64,000 nucleotides of DNA from an uncultured Eubacterium sp. (GTDB taxonomy: Bacteria; Bacillota; Clostridia; Lachnospirales; Lachnospiraceae), in contig CAJUIL010000011.1 of NCBI GenBank assembly GCA_910586225.1, positions 1 to 64,000 on the forward strand, read 5' to 3'. Below the pieces are notes generated by a model that worked only from the letters and a program-made list of their open reading frames with translations, had not been told where the DNA came from and did not search any database. Positions 43,370-52,577 of this stretch are shown one piece after another (the first letter of the stretch is position 1; the number at the start of each line of letters is the position of its first letter). The position numbers were made by a program, and so were the translations under genes.

Positions 43370-43379
43370 AATGGTTACT

Positions 43380-43388
43380 ATTATAACA
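43380..43388 (-). promoter_or_regulatory. Extended -10 promoter of the DtxR-like gene
   Basis: Minus strand TGTTATAAT: TG extension plus perfect TATAAT at 43385-43380, with TTTACT-like sequence about 16 bases upstream. The transcript would cross the whole MITE before reaching ATG 43152. Confidence 0.5.
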
Positions 43389-43410
43389 CTTGGCAGCAAA
43401 AAGTAAAGGC

Positions 43411-43439
43411 TTGACGAATGGAAAGACAAGAAGTACTAT
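43411..43439 (+). promoter_or_regulatory. SigA-type promoter of cls
   Basis: TTGACG (43411-43416), 17-base spacer, TACTAT (43434-43439), 36 bases before ATG 43476. Confidence 0.75.
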
Positions 43440-43475
43440 AGGAAGCAGGCAAACGGATGCAAAGGAGGAAGCAAT

Positions 43476-45053
43476 ATGCAGAATAAATATAAAACAAAGG
43501 GGCTGCGCCTGATCAAAAAGGGCCAAGAGGATATTTCACACGCGATCTTTAGCCGCTTCGGACTGTTTTTACTGTTGCTGCTGATACAGGTGTTGTTTTT
43601 ATTCAGTCTTTTTCAGCGGTTTGAGGACTTTTTGCCTCATGTGATGGGCGGGAGGACGCTGTTTATTTTTGTAATGGTCGTTTGTCTGTTAAACAACAGG
43701 ATGAATCCGACAGCAAAGATCACCTGGCTGATCGTGATTATGCTTTTGCCGGTTTTTGGTATTTTGCTGTTTTTATATACGCAGAGCAATATCGGGCACC
43801 GGGCGTTGAAAAAATGGATGCATGATATTATCGCAGATACGATCGAAGCGATCCCGCAGCAGGCGGACGTACTGGAGCGGTTTTCAGCAGAGGCTCCGGG
43901 AGCCGCGTCGCTGGCCGGGTATATGCACCGCAGCGGTTGCTTTCCGGTGTATGAAAAGACGGCGGTTACTTATTTTCCGCAGGGCGAGGATAAGTTTCAG
44001 GAGATGCTTGTACAGCTTGCGGCCGCGGAGCATTTTATTTTTATGGAATATTTTATCGTAGACGAAGGGATCATGTGGGGAAGCGTTTTGGAAATTCTTG
44101 CCCAAAAAGCGGCTGCGGGCGTGGATGTGCGCGTGATGTACGACGGGACGTGTGAATTTTCCCTGCTGCCGCATGACTATCCGAAGCGGCTGCAAAGGCT
44201 GGGGATTAAGTGCAAGGTATTCGCCCCGGTGGCGCCATTTATTTCCACGCACTATAATTACAGGGACCACCGTAAGATCCTGGTCATAGACGGGCATACG
44301 GCGTTTAACGGCGGGGTCAATCTGGCGGATGAATATATTAATCAGAAGGAACGCTTTGGACACTGGAAAGATACGGCTGTGATGCTCAAGGGAGAAGCGG
44401 TCAAAAGCTTTACGCTGATGTTTTTGCAGATGTGGAATATGGATGACAGGGAAAAGGAATATGCAAAATTCCTGGCCTATCCGCAGAAGCCGGACGTATC
44501 TGCGAGAGGCTTTGTCATTCCTTATGGCGACTGCCCGCTGGATAATGACAAGGTGGGCGAGCGGGTGTATATGGATATTTTAAACCGGGCGCTGCATTAT
44601 GTACATATTATGACGCCGTATCTGATCTTGGACGGGGAAACGGAAACCGCGCTGAAATTTGCCGCGGAGCGTGGGGTAGAGGTGATTTTGATACTGCCGG
44701 GCATTCCAGATAAGCCGGTGCCGTATGCGCTTGCAAAGACGCATTATCCGTCCCTATTGGAATCCGGGGTGAAGATTTATGAATATACGCCGGGGTTCGT
44801 GCACGCAAAGGTATTTGCCAGCGACAGCAGGGAAGCGGTCGTCGGAACGATCAATCTGGATTACCGCAGCCTGTACCATCATTTTGAATGTGCGTGCTAC
44901 TTATACGAAACGGACTGCATTGCGGATATCGAAGCGGATTTTCAAAGGACGCTTGCAAAATGCAGACAGGTTACGATGGAAACGGTGCGCAGGGAAGACT
45001 GGAAGGTAAAGCTGACCGGATATTTGATGAAGGCGGTTGCCCCACTAATGTAG
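43476..45053 (+). CDS. cls: Cardiolipin synthase
   Basis: 525 residues, ATG 43476 behind AAAGGAGG. Two N-terminal membrane helices (about 28-48, 62-97 region), then two phospholipase-D-type HKD motifs: DHRKILVIDGHTAFNGG (about 268-284) and VHAKVFASDSREAVVGT with the asparagine of INLD after it (about 440-460). It joins two phosphatidylglycerols into cardiolipin and glycerol at the membrane. Length and layout match bacterial ClsA-type enzymes. Confidence 0.94.
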   Translation: MQNKYKTKGLRLIKKGQEDISHAIFSRFGLFLLLLLIQVLFLFSLFQRFEDFLPHVMGGRTLFIFVMVVCLLNNRMNPTAKITWLIVIMLLPVFGILLFLYTQSNIGHRALKKWMHDIIADTIEAIPQQADVLERFSAEAPGAASLAGYMHRSGCFPVYEKTAVTYFPQGEDKFQEMLVQLAAAEHFIFMEYFIVDEGIMWGSVLEILAQKAAAGVDVRVMYDGTCEFSLLPHDYPKRLQRLGIKCKVFAPVAPFISTHYNYRDHRKILVIDGHTAFNGGVNLADEYINQKERFGHWKDTAVMLKGEAVKSFTLMFLQMWNMDDREKEYAKFLAYPQKPDVSARGFVIPYGDCPLDNDKVGERVYMDILNRALHYVHIMTPYLILDGETETALKFAAERGVEVILILPGIPDKPVPYALAKTHYPSLLESGVKIYEYTPGFVHAKVFASDSREAVVGTINLDYRSLYHHFECACYLYETDCIADIEADFQRTLAKCRQVTMETVRREDWKVKLTGYLMKAVAPLM

Positions 45054-45065
45054 AGCAGCCGCCTT
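45030..45065. terminator. Possible bidirectional terminator hairpin
   Basis: AAGGCGGTTGC pairs with GCAGCCGCCTT with one mismatch across the end of cls and the gap to the convergent araC-type gene. No strong T tract on either side. Confidence 0.35.
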
Positions 45066-45070
45066 GCGTG

Positions 45071-45931
45071 CTATTTCCACAGATCGATCTGCCTGTTTTC
45101 ATTTCTCCAATCTCTCGGCGATACGCCGTACACATTTTTATAGGCCCGCGAAAAATGCAGCGGGTTATCATAGCCGACAGCCTTGCTGATATCGCTGATA
45201 GACAGCTGCGTCAGCTTTAACAGCTCCGCAGCTTTTGTCATACGGTAGTGCAGCAAAAAGGCCTGCGGCGTCCTTCCGACTGCTTCTTTAAAGATTTTGC
45301 TGAAATAGCTGCGGTTTAAGCCGCAGTTGTCGGCGATCTCTTCTACGGAAATGTCGTTCTGAAAATTCTGGTCAATAAATGCGATCGCTTCATGGATATA
45401 AAAATCCCGCAGCCGCCCGCCTTTGGAAATGCGCAGCGAAGATACTGAGCGTGTCAGCGCATCCATAAACAGGTACAGGTGTCCGATCAAGTGCAGCGGG
45501 GATAGATCGCCGTGCTGTGCGATGTAGAGCATTTCACTCATCATAACCTCCCGCATTTCACGGGAATCGGCATGATATACCGGCGTATCCTTTGTCAGCC
45601 CGGCGATAGAGAGCGTCTCCTTGGCGCGCAGCCCGTCAAATTCCAGCCAGACGTATTCCCAAGGCAGGTCTTTGTCTGCGACGTATGTTGTGACCTGGCC
45701 CGGAAAGATCATAAAGCCCTGCCCGCTTTTGATCTGGTAGGTAACGGTGTGGCCGTCGTCATCGTCGGCCATAAACAGTCCGGTGCCGGATATAATATAA
45801 TGAAACAGATAATGTGTCCGCGCGGCCGGGCCAAACGCATGAGCGGGCGTACAACGCTCCCAGCCGAACTGGTACAGCTTTAGATCTACGAAATTTTCAT
45901 TTGGGAAAACAGAAAACAGTAATTCCTGCAT
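45071..45931 (-). CDS. AraC-family regulator of the sucrose locus
   Basis: 286 residues: N-terminal cupin sensor domain (about 20-160; GWERCTPAHAFGPAARTHYLFHY split over strands) and C-terminal double helix-turn-helix (about 187-284) with DISVEEIADNCGLNRSYFSKIFKEA and the second-helix signature SISDISKAVGYDNPLHFSRAYK. It is divergent from the transporter operon at 46196 and is probably its sugar-responsive activator. Repeated AATGCCA motifs in the intergenic region are candidate binding sites. Confidence 0.88.
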   Translation of the reverse strand: MQELLFSVFPNENFVDLKLYQFGWERCTPAHAFGPAARTHYLFHYIISGTGLFMADDDDGHTVTYQIKSGQGFMIFPGQVTTYVADKDLPWEYVWLEFDGLRAKETLSIAGLTKDTPVYHADSREMREVMMSEMLYIAQHGDLSPLHLIGHLYLFMDALTRSVSSLRISKGGRLRDFYIHEAIAFIDQNFQNDISVEEIADNCGLNRSYFSKIFKEAVGRTPQAFLLHYRMTKAAELLKLTQLSISDISKAVGYDNPLHFSRAYKNVYGVSPRDWRNENRQIDLWK

Positions 45932-46013
45932 ATATTTATGATACCTCCTGTACAGACGCCGACCTCTTGTTTGTGCGCATCGATATGCTTAAGTATAGCT
46001 TAAAACAGACCAG

Positions 46014-46101
46014 AATGCCAGCAGATTTTAAGAAATTCCCCAAAATATAGCAAAATGCCACATCAGTTCATGTATACACGAAAAAAGTAACATTTTGGCA
46101 T
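46014..46101. promoter_or_regulatory. Candidate operator sites for the AraC-type regulator
   Basis: AATGCCA occurs at 46014-46020 and 46054-46060 (40 bases apart, about four helix turns), and inverted as TGGCAT at 46096-46101, all upstream of the -35 box. Spacing on one helix face fits an AraC activator. Confidence 0.4.
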
Positions 46102-46122
46102 AAAAAGTGAAAAATCATGTTA

Positions 46123-46151
46123 TTTACAGACACATTAAGGGATGTTATAAT
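46123..46151 (+). promoter_or_regulatory. Promoter of the sugar transporter operon
   Basis: TTTACA (46123-46128), 17-base spacer, perfect TATAAT (46146-46151), 44 bases before ATG 46196. Confidence 0.8.
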
Positions 46152-46195
46152 GTCCATACAAGCATAGAGCGAGGAAAAAGAAAGGAGAAAAAGAA

Positions 46196-47464
46196 ATGAG
46201 AAAGAAAATGGTTAGTCTTTTTCTGGCGTGTATCATGCCGGCTCCGCTGCTGCTTGCCGGATGCGGGGACAGCAGCCACGACGGGAAAACCGTAATTGAG
46301 CTGGTGCATTATAAGCCGGAGGCAGTGGATATCTTTGAACAGGTTGCTGAGAAATTCAACAGCACGCATGATGATATCTACCTGAAAGTCGAAGCGCCGA
46401 ATGATGCGATGACGATTTTGAAAACGAGGTTTGTCAGGGAGGATTATCCGGATATTATCGGCATAGGTGGGGATATCAATTATTCTTACTTTATCGATTC
46501 CGATATTTTGGCGGATGTGTCCGATTACGCCGGGATGTCAGACATTAATCAGGGGTACGTCGACATTCTGGAAGGTCTGGAGTTCGTTCCGACCGAAGGG
46601 ACTTATGGCATTCCTTATGTGGCAAACGCAGCCGGTATTTTATACAACCGCGAGATGTTCGAGGAGCATGGCTGGCAGATACCGACAACATGGGAAGAGC
46701 TGATCACGCTCTGTGATACGATTCAGGCAGAGGGCATTTTGCCGTTTTACTTTGGGTTTAAGGACACATGGACCTGTCTGGCGCCTTGGAACGCGTTGGC
46801 TGTAGATCTGGCTCCGGCAGATGTCTGCAAGCAGGTTAACAGCGGCAGCACGAAGTTCACCGACCAGTACAGGGAAGTTGCGGAAAAAATGCTGCAGCTT
46901 TTGGACTACGGCGAGGAAGGACCGTTTGCATATGGTTACAACGATGCTTGTACAGCTTTTGCAAATGGAGAATCCGCGATGTATACGATCGGAAGCTATG
47001 CGGTTCCGCAGATCCAGTCTGTAAATCCGGATATGGATATCGATTCGTTTGTTATGCCAGGAAGCAGCGATGCAAACGGAAATACATTAAATTCCGGTGT
47101 GGACCTGCAGTTTTGCGTTATGAAAGACAGCCCGAACAAAGAAGCGGCTTATGAGGTCATTGATTTCTTGTTAGAGGATGAAAACATTCAGATGTATTTA
47201 GACGACCAGAAGGCAGTACCGTGCAAGAGCGGAGACTTTACGCTGGCTTCCAATCTGGACGGTATGGCAGAATATATTTCATCCGGGAATATGACGGACT
47301 ATCAGGATCACTACTATCCATCGGAAATGGCGGTTGACGCGCAGATCCAGACATTCCTGATCAATAAAGACGTAGATAAGTTCCTGGCCAAATTTGATTC
47401 GGACTGGGTACGGTATAACCGTGATATCATCCGTATGGTACAGGACTATGAAGCAAGCCATTGA
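46196..47464 (+). CDS. ABC sugar transporter, substrate-binding lipoprotein
   Basis: 422 residues with signal peptide and lipobox LAGC (C23). The mature part is a family-1 extracellular solute-binding protein: VIELVHYKPEAVDIFEQVAEKFN, DIIGIGGDINYSYF, YGIPYVANAAGILYNREMFE and the GESAMYTIGSYAVPQI segment. It captures a sugar outside the membrane for the permeases at 47488 and 48354. Neighbouring fructokinase and amylosucrase-like genes point to sucrose or a related fructoside as ligand (inference). Confidence 0.92.
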   Translation: MRKKMVSLFLACIMPAPLLLAGCGDSSHDGKTVIELVHYKPEAVDIFEQVAEKFNSTHDDIYLKVEAPNDAMTILKTRFVREDYPDIIGIGGDINYSYFIDSDILADVSDYAGMSDINQGYVDILEGLEFVPTEGTYGIPYVANAAGILYNREMFEEHGWQIPTTWEELITLCDTIQAEGILPFYFGFKDTWTCLAPWNALAVDLAPADVCKQVNSGSTKFTDQYREVAEKMLQLLDYGEEGPFAYGYNDACTAFANGESAMYTIGSYAVPQIQSVNPDMDIDSFVMPGSSDANGNTLNSGVDLQFCVMKDSPNKEAAYEVIDFLLEDENIQMYLDDQKAVPCKSGDFTLASNLDGMAEYISSGNMTDYQDHYYPSEMAVDAQIQTFLINKDVDKFLAKFDSDWVRYNRDIIRMVQDYEASH

Positions 47465-47487
47465 GTACGGGAAAGGAGAGTAAAGTA

Positions 47488-48354
47488 ATGAAAAATATGA
47501 ATGACAAGCAGCGTACCTATATGTTGATGACAGTACCGATCCTGATCTTATTCTTTCTATTTAACACGCTGCCATTGATCAAAGGTGTGATCTACAGTTT
47601 TACGAATTTCAGAGGGTATGGTACTTACAATTTTGTAGGACTGCGCAATTACATAGATTTGTTTTCAGACGGACGTGTCGGCAATTCTTATATCTTTACG
47701 ATTAAGATGGCGATTGTAACAACGGTTGTAGTAAATGTGATCAGCCTGGTCTTGGCGATTGGATTAAACAGCAAGATCAAGTTTAAGAGCACGCTGCGTG
47801 GTCTGTATTTCGTACCGAACATCCTTGGTGCACTCGTAGTAGGCTACATTTTCAATTATTTCTTTACATATATTGTTCCGGCACTCATCAATATGATGGG
47901 CGGTCAAGGAACGAGTATTCTGGCGAGCGAAAAATGGGCATGGGTTGCCATCGTGATCGTTTGTGCATGGCAGGCGATTGCAATGAACACAATCATTTAT
48001 ATTTCCGGACTTCAGACCGTGCCGGAGGATGTATATGAGGCAGGCTCCATTGACGGCGCTACCGGATGGTCACAGTTCAAGCATCTGACCTTCCCGTTGA
48101 TCATTCCATTTTTCAGCATTAACATGGTATTGTGCGTGAAAAACTTTTTGATGGTATTCGATCAGATCATGGCATTAACAAAGGGTGGTCCTGCACAGAG
48201 TACGGAGTCCATTTCCTACCTGATCTACAACAATGGTATGTCAGGCGGACAGTTCGGCTTCCAGAGTGCGAACGCTGTATTGTTCTTTGTCATCATCGTA
48301 ATCTTCTCTGTAACGCAGCTTACAATTACAGGTAAAAAGGAGGAACAGCTATAA
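47488..48354 (+). CDS. ABC sugar transporter permease (MsmF/MalF-type)
   Basis: 288 residues, ATG 47488 behind AAAGGAGAG; a TTG at 47461 in frame has no site of its own. Six membrane helices and the EAA loop that contacts the ATPase (YEAGSIDGATGWSQFKHLTFP). Pairs with the next permease. No ATPase gene is in the locus, as is common for carbohydrate importers that share an MsmK/MsmX ATPase encoded elsewhere. Confidence 0.92.
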   Translation: MKNMNDKQRTYMLMTVPILILFFLFNTLPLIKGVIYSFTNFRGYGTYNFVGLRNYIDLFSDGRVGNSYIFTIKMAIVTTVVVNVISLVLAIGLNSKIKFKSTLRGLYFVPNILGALVVGYIFNYFFTYIVPALINMMGGQGTSILASEKWAWVAIVIVCAWQAIAMNTIIYISGLQTVPEDVYEAGSIDGATGWSQFKHLTFPLIIPFFSINMVLCVKNFLMVFDQIMALTKGGPAQSTESISYLIYNNGMSGGQFGFQSANAVLFFVIIVIFSVTQLTITGKKEEQL

Positions 48355-49199
48355 TGGGCGATCAAAAAGTAAAAGAAAGATTTAATATGCCGGCTACGGT
48401 ACTTTTGATTCTTGGTCTGATCACAATCATCTTCCCACTGTATATGACGATCGTGATCGCGTTTAAGCAGCCGTCCGAAATGACAAACAGCATTTCAGGT
48501 ATTCTGTCGCTGCCAAAGAAATGGAGTCTTGCAAACTTTACAGAAGCAATGCGCGTGACAGACTTTTGGCATTCCCTGTTTAACAGCTTTATGATCTCAG
48601 CTGTGACGGTTATTATTTCCGTACTGGTACATTCCATGATCGGATATGCAGTCGGAAGAAGCAAGGCAAAAAGCAAATGGTATAATTTTGTATACCTCTA
48701 CATTGTAAGCGGTATGTTCGTACCGTTCGCAATCCTGATGATGCCGCTTGTAAAGCAGACGGCACAGATGGGTATTGCAAATATCGTGGGTGTTATCCTT
48801 TGCTACGTTGTATTTTATATGCCGATGAACCTGATGCTGTATTCTGGATATCTGACCAATATCCCGATCGCGCTGGAAGAAGCGGCACGTATGGACGGCG
48901 CGACGGCTTGGACGACCTACTGGAAGATCATCTTCCCGATCATGAAGCCAATGCACGCAACCGTAGCGGTTATTACCGTACTTGGTGTATGGAACGACGT
49001 TATGACACCGCTCGTAATTATGTCAGGAAGCGGAATGAACACACTTCCGCTGGCACAGATGACATTCCAGACACAGTTCGGCACAAACTATAATCTTGCG
49101 TTTGCATCTTACCTGCTGGCGTTGCTGCCGATCCTCGTATTCTACATTATCTGCCAGAAGCAGATCTTAAACGGTGTAGTAAACGGTGCGGTAAAATAA
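48354..49199 (+). CDS. ABC sugar transporter permease (MsmG/MalG-type)
   Basis: 281 residues overlapping the preceding stop by one base (TAATG), behind AAAGGAGGA. Six helices, EAA loop EEAARMDGATAWTTYWKIIFP, and the C-terminal ILNGVVNGAVK ending usual for MalG-type subunits. Second half of the importer channel. Confidence 0.92.
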   Translation: MGDQKVKERFNMPATVLLILGLITIIFPLYMTIVIAFKQPSEMTNSISGILSLPKKWSLANFTEAMRVTDFWHSLFNSFMISAVTVIISVLVHSMIGYAVGRSKAKSKWYNFVYLYIVSGMFVPFAILMMPLVKQTAQMGIANIVGVILCYVVFYMPMNLMLYSGYLTNIPIALEEAARMDGATAWTTYWKIIFPIMKPMHATVAVITVLGVWNDVMTPLVIMSGSGMNTLPLAQMTFQTQFGTNYNLAFASYLLALLPILVFYIICQKQILNGVVNGAVK

Positions 49200-49251
49200 T
49201 TTTCTAGCTGGTCAGCTGGATGGAACGAAGATAAAATATTTGGGAGTTAAG

Positions 49252-49290
49252 ATCCGGCTGCAGTTATACGAGACTGCGGCCGGATTTATT
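49252..49290 (+). terminator. Hairpin terminator after the transporter genes
   Basis: ATCCGGCTGCAGT (49252-49264) pairs with ACTGCGGCCGGAT (49273-49285) with one G-T wobble; followed by TTATTTT. The weak T tract may allow partial read-through into the kinase gene. Confidence 0.6.
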
Positions 49291-49382
49291 TTACCAGAGT
49301 TTTACATAAAAATAGTATCCAAAAGCTGCATTTTGTGTTAAAGTAGTAGGAGGAATGAAACGGTTCAAAAGGAGGAAAAGCT

Positions 49383-50348
49383 ATGAAATCATATGATGTG
49401 ACAGCGCTTGGCGAGCTGCTGATCGATTTTACAGAAAACGGGACAAGTGAACAGGGGAATCCGATCTTGGAGGCAAATCCGGGCGGAGCGCCGTGCAATG
49501 TGCTGGCGATGTTAAACCGGCTCGGAAAAAAGACTGCTTTTATTGGCAAGGTAGGAGACGATATGTTTGGCCGGATGCTGGCTGGGGAAGTAGAAAAAAG
49601 CGGTACGGATATTTCAAACCTGGTGTTTGACGAGCGCGTACATACGACGCTGGCTTTCGTGCATACAAAGCCGGGCGGCGACCGTGATTTTAGCTTTTAT
49701 CGAAACCCAGGCGCGGATATGATGCTGAAAAAGGAAGAGGTAAAGGACGATTTAATTAAAAGCAGCCGGATTTTCCATTTCGGCACCCTTTCTTCTACGC
49801 ATGAAGGCGTGCGGGAAGCGACGAGGCACGCGATTGAGGTCGCAAAGCAAAATGGATGTCTGGTTTCGTTTGACCCGAATCTGCGGGAGCCTTTGTGGGA
49901 ATCCTTGGAGGATGCAAAGCGCGAGATTGCTTATGGGCTTTCAAAATGTGATATTTTAAAAATATCTGATAATGAAGTGGAGTTTATGACAGGAACGACA
50001 GATTACGCGAAGGGCGCCGCGATACTGCGGGAGACTTATGGCATTCCGCTTATTTTTGTCACGCTTGGAAAGGATGGCAGCAGGGCGTATTATAAAGATC
50101 TTTCGGTTGAGGTCAGCCCGTTTTTACAGGAGGGCACGATTGAAACGACCGGTGCCGGAGATACGTTTGAAGCGTGTGCGCTCCATTACATACTGGAGCA
50201 TGGAATGGAAAGCCTGACCGAAGAGAATTTAAAGGAGCTGTTGACCTTTGCCAACGCGGGGGCTTCGATCATTACGACAAGAAGAGGCGCGCTGCGCGTT
50301 ATGCCGACAGAAGATGAGATCCGGGAGCTGATCGCGCAAAGACAGTAG
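49383..50348 (+). CDS. PfkB-family carbohydrate kinase, probable fructokinase
   Basis: 321 residues, ATG 49383 behind AAAGGAGGAAAAG. Ribokinase fold: VTALGELLIDFTENG, NPGGAPCNVLAMLNRLG (sugar site), FDPNLREPLW, and the catalytic anion hole IETTGAGDTFEACAL. The pattern is that of ScrK-type fructokinases. Next to an amylosucrase-like enzyme it would phosphorylate the fructose released from sucrose. Confidence 0.88.
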   Translation: MKSYDVTALGELLIDFTENGTSEQGNPILEANPGGAPCNVLAMLNRLGKKTAFIGKVGDDMFGRMLAGEVEKSGTDISNLVFDERVHTTLAFVHTKPGGDRDFSFYRNPGADMMLKKEEVKDDLIKSSRIFHFGTLSSTHEGVREATRHAIEVAKQNGCLVSFDPNLREPLWESLEDAKREIAYGLSKCDILKISDNEVEFMTGTTDYAKGAAILRETYGIPLIFVTLGKDGSRAYYKDLSVEVSPFLQEGTIETTGAGDTFEACALHYILEHGMESLTEENLKELLTFANAGASIITTRRGALRVMPTEDEIRELIAQRQ

Positions 50349-50390
50349 CGGAAGCGTTCAATAAATATAGAAAGGAACAGAATAGCGGGA

Positions 50391-52226
50391 ATGAAAAATT
50401 TATTTCAAAAAAGGATGGAGAAGCATCATGATGAGCTGCGTTGGCTGTACATGGAGCTTTATCAGAATGACGATATGTTTGCGGAGCTTTGTTCACAGCT
50501 GTACGAATACGATGCGCAGCGCGGGCAGCAGTTAAAGGAGCGGGACCTTGCGCGTGAAAAGCAGCCGGACTGGTATAAGAAAAACGATATTTTAGGAATG
50601 ATGATGTATATTGACAATTATGCTGGGAATTTAAAGGGCGTAGAGGAAAAGCTGGATTATCTGGAGGAAAGCCAGGTGAATTATATTCATCTGATGCCGT
50701 TTTTGGATACGCCAAAGGGCCGTTCGGACGGTGGGTACGCGGTATCGGATTTCCGTAAGGTGCAGCCGCAGCTGGGCACGATGGATGACCTGGAAAGCTT
50801 GACGAGGGCCTGTCATGATAAGGGTATGAATGTCTGCATGGATTTCGTTATGAATCATACTTCTGAGGATCATGAGTGGGCAGTCCGGGCGCGGCATGGA
50901 GAAGGGGAGTACATGAGCCGTTACTTCTTTTACAAAGATTACGCGATTCCGTCGGAATATGAAAAGACGGTGCCGCAGGTCTTCCCAACGACTGCACCTG
51001 GCAATTTTACATGGCTGGAGGATGCCGGACATTTTGTCATGACGACATTTTATCCGTATCAGTGGGATTTAAATTATGGCAATCCAAGAGTATTTAACGA
51101 GATGGTGTACAACTTCCTGTTCCTTGCCAACAAAGGGATCGACGTTATGCGGATTGACGCGGTGCCTTATATATGGAAAGAGCTTGGTACGAAGTGCCGG
51201 AACCTGCCGCAGGTGCATACGATCGTGCGCATGATGCGTATGATCTGTGAGATTGTCTGTCCAGGTGTGCTGCTGCTTGGCGAGGTTGTTATGGAGCCGG
51301 AAAAGGTGGTGCCTTATTTCGGTACTGTGGAAAAGCCGGAATGCCATATGCTGTATAATGTTACGACGATGGCGACGACCTGGCATACGGTTGCGACGAG
51401 GGATACCCGCCTGCTGCGGCTGCAGATGGATATCGTGAGCAGCCTGCCGAAGGAGTATGTATTTTTGAATTACTTAAGATGCCATGATGACATTGGCTGG
51501 GGACTGGATTACCAGTGGCTTATGCAGTTTGGTATCGGAGAGGTCAGCCATAAAAAATATTTGAATGATTTTCTAACTGGGGCGATCCCGGAGGCGTTCG
51601 GCAGAGGAGAGCTTTATAATTCCGACCCAACGTCTGGGGATGCGAGATTGTGCGGTACAACCGCTTCCTTGTGCGGGATTGAAAAAGCGGCGTACGAACG
51701 GGATGAGGCTGCTCTGGAGCGGGCGGTGCGTCTGGATCTGATGCTGCACGCGTATATGCTGACCCAGTCCGGTATTCCGGTTATTTACAGCGGCGACGAG
51801 ATCGGACAGGAAAACGACTATTCCTATCATCAGGATCCGGATCGCTGGAGCGATTCCAGATACTTACACCGCGGAAAATTCCGCTGGGATTTAGAGCCGG
51901 CCCGCAAAGAAAGCGGAAGCGTGCAGCAAAAGCTGTTTGACGGCATTGGAAAGCTGGAGCATATCCGCAAGGATTCTGCGGTATTCCATACCGATGCGCA
52001 GGTAAGCACGGTGAATACGATGGATGATTCGGTACTTGGGATTGTCCGGGAAAATGAAGGCTGCAGGCTGACAGCTCTGTTTAATTTCAGTGAGTTTGAC
52101 AAGACGATATACTTAGATGAGTGGAACGCGGGCGGTACAGATCTGATCACCGGACAAAAGCAGGAGGGTAACAGCGTGCAGATGCCTGGATACGGGGTTT
52201 GCTGGCTGTTGAAGGACAAGAATTAA
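50391..52226 (+). CDS. GH13 amylosucrase-like enzyme
   Basis: 611 residues. The N-terminal helical region (about 1-60) and barrel match GH13 subfamily 4 (amylosucrase/sucrose hydrolase). Catalytic set: nucleophile D256 in VMRIDAVPYIWK, acid/base E298 in LLLGEVV, transition-state D366 in RCHDDIGW; also MDFVMNHTSEDHEW. It cleaves sucrose, either hydrolysing it or building alpha-1,4-glucan from the glucosyl part, and releases fructose for the kinase upstream. Slightly shorter than Neisseria amylosucrase (about 636). No signal peptide, so it acts on imported sugar. Confidence 0.88.
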   Translation: MKNLFQKRMEKHHDELRWLYMELYQNDDMFAELCSQLYEYDAQRGQQLKERDLAREKQPDWYKKNDILGMMMYIDNYAGNLKGVEEKLDYLEESQVNYIHLMPFLDTPKGRSDGGYAVSDFRKVQPQLGTMDDLESLTRACHDKGMNVCMDFVMNHTSEDHEWAVRARHGEGEYMSRYFFYKDYAIPSEYEKTVPQVFPTTAPGNFTWLEDAGHFVMTTFYPYQWDLNYGNPRVFNEMVYNFLFLANKGIDVMRIDAVPYIWKELGTKCRNLPQVHTIVRMMRMICEIVCPGVLLLGEVVMEPEKVVPYFGTVEKPECHMLYNVTTMATTWHTVATRDTRLLRLQMDIVSSLPKEYVFLNYLRCHDDIGWGLDYQWLMQFGIGEVSHKKYLNDFLTGAIPEAFGRGELYNSDPTSGDARLCGTTASLCGIEKAAYERDEAALERAVRLDLMLHAYMLTQSGIPVIYSGDEIGQENDYSYHQDPDRWSDSRYLHRGKFRWDLEPARKESGSVQQKLFDGIGKLEHIRKDSAVFHTDAQVSTVNTMDDSVLGIVRENEGCRLTALFNFSEFDKTIYLDEWNAGGTDLITGQKQEGNSVQMPGYGVCWLLKDKN

Positions 52227-52268
52227 GCGAAATAAAATAAAAAGGAATAAAAATATCAATTAGCAGGA

Positions 52269-52322
52269 GCAGAAAAGCGGCAGCTGTCAGATTTGTCTGA
52301 TAGGTGCTGCTTTTCTGTTTTT
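52269..52322 (+). terminator. Rho-independent terminator of the sucrose locus
   Basis: Long interrupted stem: AGCAGAAAAGCGGCAGCTGTCAG region pairs with CTGATAGGTGCTGCTTTTCTG, loop ATTTGT, followed by TTTTTCT. The rest of the gap to 52497 holds no recognised feature. Confidence 0.85.
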
Positions 52323-52497
52323 CTGCGTCTGTTTTTTGTGTCTGCTTTTTTGTGCTCAGTCGTAAGTACTGTCTGGATCAACTGCTTGTTATATAGCTGA
52401 GTGGAAGCTGCGTTTGTGTTTTTTAGCTGTCATACTGTCTGAAGTTCCTATCGTTGTATATAGTCTGAAAATATATATAATTTGATATTTATATATA

Positions 52498-52529
52498 TTG
52501 ACAAAGTATATTATATAGCATATAATATA
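52498..52529 (+). promoter_or_regulatory. Promoter with overlapping palindrome for the PadR cassette
   Basis: Perfect TTGACA (52498-52503), 17-base spacer, perfect TATAAT (52521-52526). The palindrome TATATTATA-TAGCA-TATAATATA (52507-52529) covers the spacer and the -10 box and is the likely PadR operator for autorepression. Confidence 0.8.
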
Positions 52530-52577
52530 TAAACATAAAGGATATATCCAAAAACAAAAATAAGAAAGGAGAGCATT

